A stretch of 64,000 nt of DNA. It comes from Litomosoides sigmodontis (Eukaryota; Nematoda; Chromadorea; Rhabditida; Onchocercidae). Below, in pieces: positions 1 to 19,900 of the stretch; the first letter of the stretch is position 1, and every line of letters starts with the position of its first letter. The notes below the pieces were generated by a model. It saw only the letters and a program-made list of their open reading frames with translations, did no database searches and was not told the DNA's origin. A program made the translations under genes and the position numbers. The stretch is taken from the NCBI GenBank assembly GCA_963070105.1, contig OY718804.1:4109317-4173316 (forward strand). The letters are read 5' to 3'.

Positions 1-181
1 TTCAAAACGAGGAATTTGACTGATATAAATTGAAATTTGATGAATGAACTGAATCATGCTGATATTAAAAAAAATAGGAAAGAAGTCCTTTAAATTCAGA
101 CACAATTTCAGACGTTCGATTGTCGTAAAAATTTCAGTTAACCTGCGAATAAGCATTAGTTTTGAACAATAACTCTTATAG

Positions 182-906
182 CTTCATCGATCTCATGCGG
201 CATTTTTGGAGTCAAAAATAGCAGATACAACTTCACTAATTCGGTATAATGAAGAAAATCCATCTATTGATGGATCTAAAGTAAAAGTACGAGTAGAACT
301 GAGTGGTCAGCGAGGGCTGTGGAGGAGACATACACTAAGTGATTTAGACGTCATTCGTCAGGTATAATTTGAAAAGTTTACTTAAGCTAGCAATAATAAG
401 TTAAGTAGTTTGCTACACAACGCTTATTTTATGAAGCTTTTTCTCCGACCATTTCAGAGACTGAGCATCGAATGAATAGAATTGTTGAAGAAATGAGTTT
501 TGAAATGATTGCTTTTCTCTGCTATTTATTAAATTTTGCAGTAAAATAATTGTTTTAGACGTTACAAGAAGAAATGAAACTGGAAAGCAGAGCAATGTCC
601 ACCTCAGAGACAGGAAATACGCACTCGGACATTGGCTCCAAGGTGAACAAGTTTACTCGTTGGGTGAAGAATAGCTTTCGACGTTCCTCAACTGCATTTG
701 CGGATGATGATGCTGTTGAAGGAGATGGAATTAAATTTACGATCGGTAGTCTCGCCACTCATGGTACTCATAGGAAACCTGGAACTATTATAACATTGAC
801 AAAATCGACGGATGGCAGTATGTCATCATCATCATCAGTTGGGTCGAATGGTGATATGACATCACCGGGTGAAGTTTTACCATCCTCGAGTGATGAACAG
901 TTGTGA
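182..906 (+). CDS. 3' end of an unrecognised protein, Ser-rich tail
   Basis: Two exons are visible: 182-361, opened by a 'cttatag' acceptor and closed by 'gtataa', and 559-906, opened by 'ttttag' and ending at TGA 904-906. Both junction ends are phase 0, so 175 C-terminal residues read without a break; the rest of the gene lies left of the window. The first exon encodes a charged stretch ending ...RGLWRRHTLSDLDVIRQ. The second begins with a Glu-rich helix-like segment, continues through a basic patch (WVKNSFRR) that could be a membrane- or protein-binding motif, and ends in a low-complexity Ser/Gly tail including SSSSSVGSNGD. No transmembrane segment or known domain is apparent. The look is that of the cytosolic regulatory tail of a larger signalling or trafficking protein, but this is inference and I cannot name the family. 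Confidence 0.6.
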
Positions 907-3143
907 GCTTCTTCATTTGTGTGTTTGTTTTTTAAATTTGATTCATTGATTAATATTTTCTGTAAATTCTAAAATTTGTAGGTTAAGAACTGGTTCGAAC
1001 GCTTACATATTTACGTAAACGTTTACACTTTTATGTAAATACTTTCTAAAATTAGTTCTTAGTTTAATACGAAGTCATCTTTAAGTTTTGTGATTGATAG
1101 AATATTAACAGAAATTTCAAATTCCAAAGTCTTTCAAAATTTTTAGACTAATTTCATCATTTTATTTCTGCTTTTCTATTCAATTCTTAGATGCTTATTT
1201 GTAATGAATTTTTTTGCTTTCGGATGTTTGTATGTGTACATGTGTAACGATTTTCGAATATTTCAAAAGGGAAATTTGATACAGTCTGAAACGCCAGCTC
1301 ATTTTCTAATTTGCTACTAATATCAGCGATGAAAATTACTTGCAAAATACAAATGTGTGAGTATATTAATTCTTCAATACTTATGTACATCAATTCTTTC
1401 ACATGTTGTGCTTTTTTTTCCTTCATTTTTCCAAATTTCAATTGAAAGGAATCATAAAATGAATGGACTTATTTTAAAGGAAATGAATTCAGGACATCTA
1501 TGTGATAGTTGGAGAAATGGAAAGCTAAAAAATTCATATTCCTTCATTTCCATGTCGTTTTATTTTCTTCTTCATTTCTGACGGGATGTTCTCTCATTCA
1601 TTTTTTGATGGCATGTGAAAGAGAGAGAGAAGGAGAGAGAGAGGGAGAAATTGAAATTGATGTTTGTTGTTCATTCATTATCAAACGATATTCGATTTTC
1701 ATCACTCGTCTTGCATCGTACAAGTCAAGTTACTTTGCATTTTCATTGTTTCTTTTTCGTAGAATTTTTGAAAATTTTAACTGTTCAATTCAAATGCTAA
1801 AATGATTTACTGGAATTGTTGTGAGCAATTGATACCCCGTGTTATTGTTCCATTTCTGTCATTAATTCGTATCCTAAACGGACTAAACAGTTGTAGTAAT
1901 GTACGAGCTGTTGCATGTGTGTTATGTTAGGTGGTATTTGCTATTTCAAATATTTATTTCATCAATTTGAAACTATTTGTTGTAATAGCTTCTCTGTTTT
2001 GCTTGTAAATTTCTTTCATTTTTATGTAATTTTTATTTGAATTATATGCATATTTCTTTTGCTTTTTCTTTTTTTGCTTATTTGATGGCGGCATTCATTG
2101 AATTCATTTGGTTTTATTTTCATGAAATGAAATAAATAATTTAAATTGAATTAAGTGAATTTGAACTCCAAAGCAAACAAATTGTTGTTAGATTGAAGTT
2201 AGAGGTAGCATTTGTAGCAGAATTTAGAGATTTAAAAAAATTTAAGCCTTCAAAACTTTCGGACATATTCGTTTTGAAGAATATTTTCTGCCTAATTTTT
2301 TTTCATTTTTTCCAAAACCTTTTTGATACACTGAAGAATAGAAATAGAATGCATCGTCATGACACAAATTCAATCTTCAAGCAACAGTTGAAATTTTCAA
2401 ATAAAAACATTGCATTTGGATTTCAAAAAAAAAACGATTTCACTTGCAAAAAAAGGAGGAAAAATTCATTCCATATTAAGGTCGATACAAAATAATGATA
2501 TCTATTTCACTTGAAAAATTAAATTTTGAGCATGAATTTTACTGTTTGAGTTGAATGATCATTGTCGTCTGTGAAGTTATACGCTTTGCTGTTCGGCGCA
2601 AGTGGTCGTTTATGAACAAATGTCCCAAATTCTGTGTCTTTATTAAGCGTTGAGGTGTGTAACAGTCCTGAAGAATAAGGTCTGCAAAATGATCAAAAAA
2701 AATTCTTAAAAATAGGACAACGTTCGTTTCTGATTGGAAGAGATGAGTTGGAATGATAATGCAGTTGGTTACACAGTTAGTTGATCATACACCATATCCG
2801 TTCGGATTTGTGAGAAAATGATTGCGTAACGTACACGTAATTTTCATGTATGAAATGGAACAGTCGTATCTATCGCCGTAATAAGTATGATAGTGTTGCG
2901 TGCGTGTTTTCGTGTTTTCTTTTTTAACGTCTTTTACACGTTTCATACTGCTAAGTTAAGTGAGTAGAGTTAGTTAGTTAGTTGTGTCATTTGCTGCTAG
3001 CACTGCTGGATGAGAATGAATTTCCTTTCTTTCGCTCTTTTTTTTTCTTTTGAAATTATCCACAAAGTTTAATTTTAAAAATGTAACGGTGTAATTTAGC
3101 ATGTAATATATTATTTGATTAGTAATAATAAAGTACTATTTCA
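907..3143. other. intergenic, A+T-rich, no gene seen
   Basis: About 2.2 kb between the Ser-rich protein and the EGF gene. It contains a short GA microsatellite at about 1617-1648 and many poly-T and poly-A runs. Short open frames here (for example 2193-2495) are rich in Phe, Lys and Asn and look like translated low-complexity A+T DNA. The last few hundred bases before 3144 are the likely promoter of the EGF gene. Confidence 0.5.
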
Positions 3144-3176
3144 GTTTCATTTCGTTCGCCTCAAAGAAAAACATCA

Positions 3177-4432
3177 ATGCTCCTCCTCAACCAGTTGATT
3201 CTTCCCATCACATTTTTCATTCTCTTCCATACGACAGTTGCATTCCCACAGCAAGTAAGAACGAACTATCAGAGTGATTCTGTGAGCTGAAAATAAGCTT
3301 AAATTTTAGAGCACTTCTTCATCGCGAACTCTTTCAGAAAGAAATGCGAAAAGATTTGAAGGAAATGACGAAAATCTTGACCAAAGCAGGTGATGAAGTA
3401 AGCACCATTAGCAATTGCATGCATTTTCTATATTTGTGCTTAAGTTGTTCCTTCGCAAACTGCCCGTGGTCAGCTTGACCTGTAAGCAGCAGCAATTCTC
3501 TCCTGCAAGCAGGATATTTTAGCATTCGGACACTTTTAGTTCCATGGAAATTGTTGAAGATTGCTTGCTTACTGTCATGAATATTTTATAGAAATCACGA
3601 GAAAAGAGCAGTTTTAATCTTATCAAAACCGATGAAGAAGCGGTGAGTCAACGTTTCTTTTATCATATCTTTCATGGTATTTGCACCACAATCACTCTGA
3701 CAACATTTCACATAAATTGTCAGTAAATGGAAGGTATGATTAGTTAGTTAGTTATATGCAAATCTATGGTGCTACTACATCTGTATGAGTGAGTGGGAAT
3801 AAGAGTAATTAAGGTAAAAGTCATGTTTACGTGGATGTAAACGTAACAGAATATTAATTAAATTGTCTGCTGATCACGTCGGTCGACTCTTCTTGCTTCT
3901 CAATGTGAGTTTCAACTCATTTCACCTCAACAAATTCCAGATTTGTGAGGATGAAATATGCAACAATCGCGGTACGTGCATTGGTAGCAAAGAAACGAAC
4001 TTCTGCATTTGCAAACTTGGCTATAGTGGAATGCACTGCGAGAACAGTTCGTTCGTTTCTTCTCTTCAAAACTGAAACGTGTCCTTCCCTCCCTCCACAC
4101 ATTTCGTTTCCAATTAAAAACCGATGAAAACTGATGAACTGCGCGGCAGCTCGAAAGTTGCGCTCCTCATTTGCCTGGAAAATTTACTTGCTAACAAAAA
4201 TGCATTCCAATTTCAAATGCGAAGAAGAAAATCGATGCAAATGCCTTATATAGATGAATGATACGTGTAAATTTCTAGTTTAACAATTTGAAATGATCGA
4301 CTTGCAGGTCCTTGTGACTCAACGAAGGATTGCAACGGTAAAGGATTGTGCATTGGTACATCAGCGAGCTATACATGCATGTGTCAGTTAGGTTTCACTG
4401 GTGAAAACTGTGAAAATGAAATCAGAAAATGA
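3177..4432 (+). CDS. small secreted protein with two EGF domains
   Basis: Five exons (3177-3254, 3338-3397, 3592-3642, 3941-4046, 4308-4432) join in phase to give 139 aa. The start ATG lies 33 bases after a strong 'atttcag' acceptor (AG at 3143-3144) with no visible upstream exon, suggesting spliced-leader addition. Residues 1-22 are a classic signal peptide (MLLLNQLILPITFFILFHTT...). A Lys/Glu-rich linker (about 27-63) follows, then two EGF modules with all six cysteines: C65, 70, 76, 85, 87, 96 and C101, 107, 113, 122, 124, 133. Both carry the usual Gly/aromatic turn (GYSGMHC, GFTGENC). No calcium-binding DxD/N consensus precedes the first Cys, and there is no membrane anchor after the second domain, so a soluble secreted product is expected. 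The donor after exon 4 (A|gttcgt) is weak; read-through would add a short tail after one EGF domain, so a shorter isoform is possible. Ligand and function cannot be inferred. Confidence 0.8.
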
Positions 4433-5470
4433 CTGTTGTGATTTTGTTACATCGTCACATCCTCATTTTCAATGTGGAAGTTTGTAAAGTGAGAGGAGAA
4501 TCGATGGATGACATGAAATCACCCATCATTGTACATGTTATTGTTATATTATACTTAACCAAATGGACAACACACTTGCAAAACGTGATCAGCATATTTC
4601 TGCATCTGGTAATTGTTATCAAACGACTTGTGTTATAAATTGAAATGTGATAATCCGTCAGATATTTCATTCACGATGCGTACGAGTGGATAAAACCGAG
4701 AGCTGATACATCATCCATGTCGTGCGATTCACATAGATTCAGATTCCGTAAAACTTGAATTACTCGATACAGGGAGAGAGAGAGAGAGAGAGTCGGTACT
4801 TCAGTTCTGCCTCAAAAATTTCCAGTCATCCGACAGCTCGTGAACCTCATCTGTTTCATAATTGATCCAGTTTAACCTCACTCCTTCCCTGATGCCAACA
4901 AAACATTCCGTCCAATGCAGTGAATCATTTCAGACCATCTTGCTTTCTAGCCAACCAGAAGGTTGCGTGTTTCACGCGGATAGCTTATCACATTGACCTT
5001 CATCCGACATGTTAAGAAGTGTGCCGACTTTATCCCAGCGACAAGGGCTTTGTCGTACCGAGTTTTTGGGATGTGACCGGCTACTGTACTGATCGTTACT
5101 GTATGTAAGTCTTCTGCCGGAAAAATCTACCTGAGATTCTTTTTCATACTTTTAGAGTTAACTAGGAATTGTAGAGTGGCGTGCGAAGTATTACGCAGAC
5201 CCCAATAACATTCTGAAGATATGCATAAATTATCGAAATTATTTGCAGTAAAAGAGTTAATTCATCATGTGGCTGGGTAACAGGGGTAATGTATAAAAGT
5301 GATTTATAGAAATGCAAATGAAACGTTGCGGAAGAATCAAATGCATTTGTGGCTGAAATTACTGGAATGAACTGAAATTTGCTTGTAAAACGTAAGCAAT
5401 CCGTAAACACAAAATCCATAAACAATCAAGTCTATATGGTGGAAAAAAGCAGTTTACTGTATCATCCCAG
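4433..5470. other. gene gap with GA microsatellite and a G+C-richer patch
   Basis: The 3' flank of the EGF gene. It holds a perfect GA tract at about 4774-4792 and an unusually G+C-rich stretch at about 4800-5130, which stands out from the surroundings. The patch could be a 5' exon or the promoter of the downstream THADA-like gene, but no frame through it joins convincingly to the first recognised exon. Confidence 0.4.
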
Positions 5471-13667
<8,197 letters not shown>

Positions 13668-13912
13668 GTGAGGAATAACTATTTATCGGATTTGAAAGTC
13701 GTATCTGAACTTTAGTATGTCTTTCTCGTATTGTTACTTGTAATAAATTCTTATTCGCCATCGTGTATTTCGTGAATGCAGCTCATTATAATTTCTTTAA
13801 GTCATTTATGCAATACCAGTTTACTTACTGTCACTATTTCTTCTAAGAAAAAAGTATCACTTCACGGATAATTTATCGCTTCCTGTAGCGGCTCATGAAG
13901 CTGCTGGATCAA

Positions 13913-16900
13913 TTATGTGCGTATGCTCGCTCTCGCCTTGTCCATAATTTCACGTTTGATTCGTGGATAATCAGGATAAAGTTCCAGCACGCGATGGCAT
14001 ATTTCGATGCACTCGAACAACCTCCGACTTTTCAGATAGTTATAAGCGAGTTTATAGCCTATATTTGTTTATGCATTTTTTAGCCAAATTTAGTTAAGCA
14101 AGGCGACAAATGCATTGCTAACTTGATACATTTTACCTTGATACATTTAGCTGCTTCGCTCATTCCTCAATATATGTGTTACTCAATTCCGCACGGATTT
14201 GATACGGGTGCATTAAAAAACCCTACCGATGGTTGGATTTCCGCATTTGCTCAAACGCCAGGCTTCTTGGTAATTTGCGGCTGCTTCATCCCATCTCTGC
14301 TCTCTTTCGCATACGTATCCTTTGTATTCAAATGCTTTCATTGAGCTCTGAAAACTTTCACTGCTTTGTAACCTCATTTTTTCAATTTTAGCTTTTGCCG
14401 CCTGAATCTTACTAAATGACACTTCAAATGTTGATAATATGTAGATGATCAGTTCTCATAATTCCTTAAAGTCCTTACCGCATTGTGCTGTAAAACAATT
14501 CTCAATATATCAGAAGCTTGGTCATTTTTGCCTTGATTGATATAGAGATCAACTAACAACAACCAACCTGTAAGGAGTTATTAGGGATTACTCAGATTTC
14601 AAAATGAAAACTTAATGATGCGACGATTAGTTGGTCCTTTCAAACTTTGCTATTTAAATAACATGTTCATGAAAATAACAATTCACTCATCCATACGGCT
14701 TTCATCAATTTCATGGTTCGCCGCTGCGAGCGCATTCTCCTGACCATTAAACAGGAAATTGAAATTTAAGGTCAGTTTTCATTAAAAGATAATGCCACTG
14801 TTTTTTTGATTTTCCGGATTTTAATTCGAAGAAATCAAATCAAACGAATAGAAAAAGATACATTTCTCCAAGTAATCAGCGTTTTCCAATGTCCATGTAT
14901 GGCCAAGTACACGTTTTAGTTGAGCTTTCGCTTTCGGCATTTGTTTCAAAATTAAGTAAGCTTGAGCTGAACCAAGAAGCGCGCCGACACTTACAACTTC
15001 CTAAAGGACCTTCGATTTACTGCTCTCTTTTGAAGTTTACAAGTTTGCTATTGGTTGGAAATACAATTCGATATAAAAATGTAAAAAACGAACTGAATCT
15101 TCGGTTTCAGTCATGCTAAGAAAATTAGTTAGTGCTTGCTGTACATTTCCGCGATTACCGCTCATCAACAAGATGAAATTTTCCATCAGCTGATATTTGT
15201 AATTTAATCCAGGCTTACATTGTAATTCCTGCAACAGTGTTAGAAGCAATTCTATCCGAGTTTCTTTCCACATTTAATCATTAGAATAAAAATAAGTTTT
15301 GGCTGCAATATTATCAATCTTTTCAGCTGATTCCTTCTAAGCAATGTTGTCTTTATCCCCAAATATCGCCTTCAACTAGTTACTAACGGCTGCATCAAAA
15401 GCCTGCTAGAACATGTGTATGTGAAACGTTTCTTATTGCTTATACGGATTTAACAAATGTAAGCTGATATTTGCAGTATAAATATTACTGAATATCTTTA
15501 ACTCTAAAAAAGGATCAACATAAATAAGGTTAATTAATGTTACCCTCAGAAATCCTTCTGCTGTCTTCGTACCCATTTCTCTATTATTTCCATTGTTTCT
15601 GGAATAAGTGATCACTATTTCTCTAGTCATGAAAGGAAAAATTGGTTTAATTCTAGATCATCTTCCATTATCCCATTAGGCATGATTTTCCCTCTAATGT
15701 TTCTTAAAAATCTAAATCCAAATTTTAAGTTTATTTCTACGAAAAATATCCGCAAGAAACTGAATAAGAATTTCGAAAAATAAACGCACGTGTTGCCATT
15801 CTGACTGTAATCAAGCGTTCCTCCAATTATTTTGTTATCCGGATTTAAGCATATTTCAATCATATTATAAGTGGCCTGTTCGCCCCACTCCAGATCACGT
15901 CGCGCACGATCGAATGCTTGCAGTGCTGCATTTAGATCTCCAGTATACCTGGCGATTTTAGATCTGTCATCGACTCTAATATACATTCTGCTGCTAAGTG
16001 AATCTACTTAAAAGAAAAAAATATTATATCGCAAAATGTAGTGCAACTTTTTCATGGAAATGTCAAAAATGTATGTTTCGGTTGTCTTTTCAAGTGAGTT
16101 TTAAGCTCCAATAAGCGATCAAAGAAGGAGACCGCAGTTTCGCTACCATTCATGAAGTCCTTTGCAGTAATTGAAGCCAGCATCAAGCGTGGCGCGAGGA
16201 TTTACGTTGAGAGCACTTGTCAGATATTTTTCCGCTTGTTCCACATCACCTCTTCGCCAACTCAGTTCAATACATCTTGCTAACGCATGATACTGATCTA
16301 TACCATCAAAATACCATAAAAGGAAATGGAAAAATGGATTTCACCGCATACTTTTTGAGTCTTTTTAAATATTTCATATTTGAATTATTCGAAATTTAAT
16401 TTAGCTTTACCTTAGCCTACCATAACATTTAAATACAATTTTGGTCCGAGAAACTTTTTGCTCTATTTTCTTAAAGACGATCTTTAGGTGTGTGTTGCAA
16501 TAGTAAACCGAATTTGGGTGAAGTATTATGAAAATATAAGTTTCAAAGCTATGATTACTTGGATTTCTGTTGAGCAGTTGCGTAAAGTGGACGGTTGCTT
16601 TACCGGCTTCATTAGACTGATACAACAGATCAGCCATCATCTGAAGGTAAAAGAAACTTCCAAAACTCCGCAATTTTTGAAACAGGCCGAAATATACAAA
16701 GGCTGAAGCAAATATAATGTACCAATGTAGCATCATCGTTATTCCGATCAACATTCAGGATCAACTGACACTGCGCGTTGCAAGCATCCAGCTTGCCAAG
16801 CGAAAGATACAAATTTGCAAGTGCTGCCATTATCTAAATTTCAGACTCTAAATGCTAATTGCAGTTGAATTCAAAACAAAGCCATGCTTAAACGGGAATT

Positions 16901-19900
16901 TTAATGTAAATATATCTTTCACTACATTTAATTTAATTGCTGCTATTTTTTACTCTTAAAATTCCTACCTTAACATCTGTATTATTTAAAAGTGAGGCTT
17001 CCTGGTAAAGATCAATTGCTTTAGTAGCATCTCTTCGGCTCCAATGTAATTCTGCCAGCTGACAACATATCCTCAAAATATTATATTAGATGGAATACAA
17101 TCTATTTCCTGCGGTAAAAACGTCAGGAAAACCTAACTTCTATTCAGTTCATCATTTTTAACCGATATGACAGTTGGATACTAAAAACTTAAAAAGTCAA
17201 AGATGTTAAGAATTGAAGATTAATAAGAAAACATACTTCGCAGCAAGTTTCTTCTCATCTGCAAGATTTGCAACCTCGCCTATTGGTTTTGCAATTATAG
17301 ATAATTGAATTTCACGAGCGCGTTCCAGAGCTGTTGATGCGTCTTTCCAGTTATCATTTTCGAAATGTAATTTTGACAGCAAAGACCAATAAGATACATG
17401 CTCACTCATTCGAGCTATATCTGAGAGAACAGTCCAAAACTTAATAATCCGAAAATGACAATAAAGTGGAAATAATATTATCAAACCAGTAGTTCTATAA
17501 TATGCTCATAATTAGCTTTGTAAACAGTTACTCAGTGTTATATGTTTTCGAAGTTTTGCAATTCTAAAGACTAATTCTCGTGAATTAGAGTTTGTAACCT
17601 TAGATTCAACCAAATTCAATCGCTGTTAGTTACATACGAAAATCTGTGCTTCATAAATAATCTCCTTTTCAGCTCTAAGTTTTCGGCTACTTCAAGAAAT
17701 ACTAGTTTAGTTTACCGACAGGATTTTGATCTGCATCAAGTGCCTCGTGCAACACTTCTTCACATTTTTCATAATATTCTAGCTGAAGGAGCAATTCGGC
17801 CAGGCGCATCCTCATCACTGGCCTACGTCCTTCTCTCAGTGCTGCTTCGTAGTAACTGATTGCCTGCGTGTTGAAGCATTTTTTCTTTGTTTTTGAAAGT
17901 ACGACCCTATCAGTAATTAGAAAGTATTTCCCTTAAACTTTCTTTCCATGGCTTCTCTATCCTTTTCAAATCTCCAAATCCAATTTTCTCATTAACCGTA
18001 AGCATGAGTGTCATCAGAATACGGCGATGATGCCGTAATTTCAGCTAACCTTAGGCATTCTTAAATTTCGAAAATGCTTTTTCCGCATCCTTACAAATAA
18101 AATAAAATTAAAGTTAAAATACCTTTGCGTAAAAATGACATTGGACGTATGCTTGGCCTATTTTTTCAGCTAAATTGTCATCCTTTGGATTACTTTTCAG
18201 CGCTGCCTCATATACTTCAATTGCTTGTGCAGGCTGGAAAAGGTTTTTTACGGCAAATTTTTTTAGCACCTTTTAAATGAGTGAGCGATTGAAATAGATG
18301 AATTTGAGGAAACAAACCTCTTGTATGCTCATATAGGCGTCACCAAGCAATATATACGCCATTGGTGATGGATTATTTTGCGCGAGTTCTCTGAAATGCA
18401 AAAAAAAAGTCAAATAATTAGAAAATAATGCAAAAATTAATGTAAAATTAATTTCTCGTGAGAACAAGACTTCGTGGGTGAGTAATTCTCAACATGTGGT
18501 CAAATATAAATTACATCAAGTTTTATCAACGCTTTATATTACGAAAAAATTTATGAAAATTTTAGACCATCGATGCTCAGAAGAATGACTGTGTAAATGT
18601 GGAGCAAGTAGACGAAATGGAAAGTCTCTCTTTAATCAGCTTAATAAATCAATTTACACTGTAAATTATACGATACTACTGAGATAACTTCTATCTAAGA
18701 ACTTGGTCATAAATACGGTATTAAATAGGACGTTTGATTTAGGCACATAATGACCATTCGATAAGCTGCACCACATGCAATGTAGGATATTTCAACGTTC
18801 GGTATGAATATCAATCGGAGACTAAGTTAATAAAAAATTTTAAGGATATACTTTGTTTCAACACTTCTCCTGAAGAAAAGCTGTTCTTTAAGCTAATTGG
18901 AGAATGCTAAGTGATGGAATAATCTCAATGTTAATGTAACATTAACATTTTTTTCACCATCGCGTGATCATCTACAACAGCCACTAAGCTTATTGACAGA
19001 GAGGAAATCGACGACACTTAATTGAAAAGAAAACATACTTGAAGCAAACAGTAAATTTTCGTTTATCCCTTTTTTCATTCAAATAAATTTCAGCCATTTT
19101 AATCCGAGCTGCTTGATAGTTAGCTTCGGTAGGCGACACAGCTGCGAGGACTTCTAGTGCACCATTGACATCTCTCCGCTGCAATTTCAGATTTGCTTCC
19201 ATCAGCACGAACTGTTGTTGTTCCGTTTTGCCGGCCCAACGCTTGCGTGCTTCCTTCATCACCTCGCCAGCTTCAGCCTTTAAATGTAAGCGTCGCAATT
19301 TTTGAATTTTAAGAAGTAGATGTTCAGCCAAAAAAATCATACAAGCTGTCCAAGTTGCTGATAGGAATCCATTAATTCCAAATAGATGGCAATGCGATCT
19401 GTATCAATGACTTCCAAATTTTGACGCTTGTTTGATTGACCTTTAAAATCATTGAAAGCATTTAACAATTACCCTTCTGATCAAGTACGACTAGTTGTTT
19501 CAACTTTAAAATAAAATCATACAAAAGAGGAAAAGAAAATTAGGAAAGTTCGACTGGTTCGTTTCATCTTAGTGAAGTAATTTCAAGCGTAGTGAGATGA
19601 CAAGTGTGCTTTCACTCACATCATTCTTAGAATATGAACAGATATATATTTATATATATGAGGTATAAAGTAAATTTTTGTGCTAAAGACTCACTGGCTT
19701 TAAATAAAGGCAGTTCGATTGCTTTCTGCAAAGTTTGTATCGATGCATCGATTTGCTTCGAGTGTTTTTGTAGTTTTGCTCTGATGAGGTGATATAGAGG
19801 ATGTTCGCGAACTTTGAAATTATTGCTCAGACCAATATCCAAATATTTCCCAGTCTCATCGTAGTTATTTTTGTGCAAATGAATCTGAAGTGCTGAATAA

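Noticed and set aside
13895..14083. Plus-strand frame that could extend the THADA-like gene
   Set aside because: It is antisense to the conserved last exon of ift-139.
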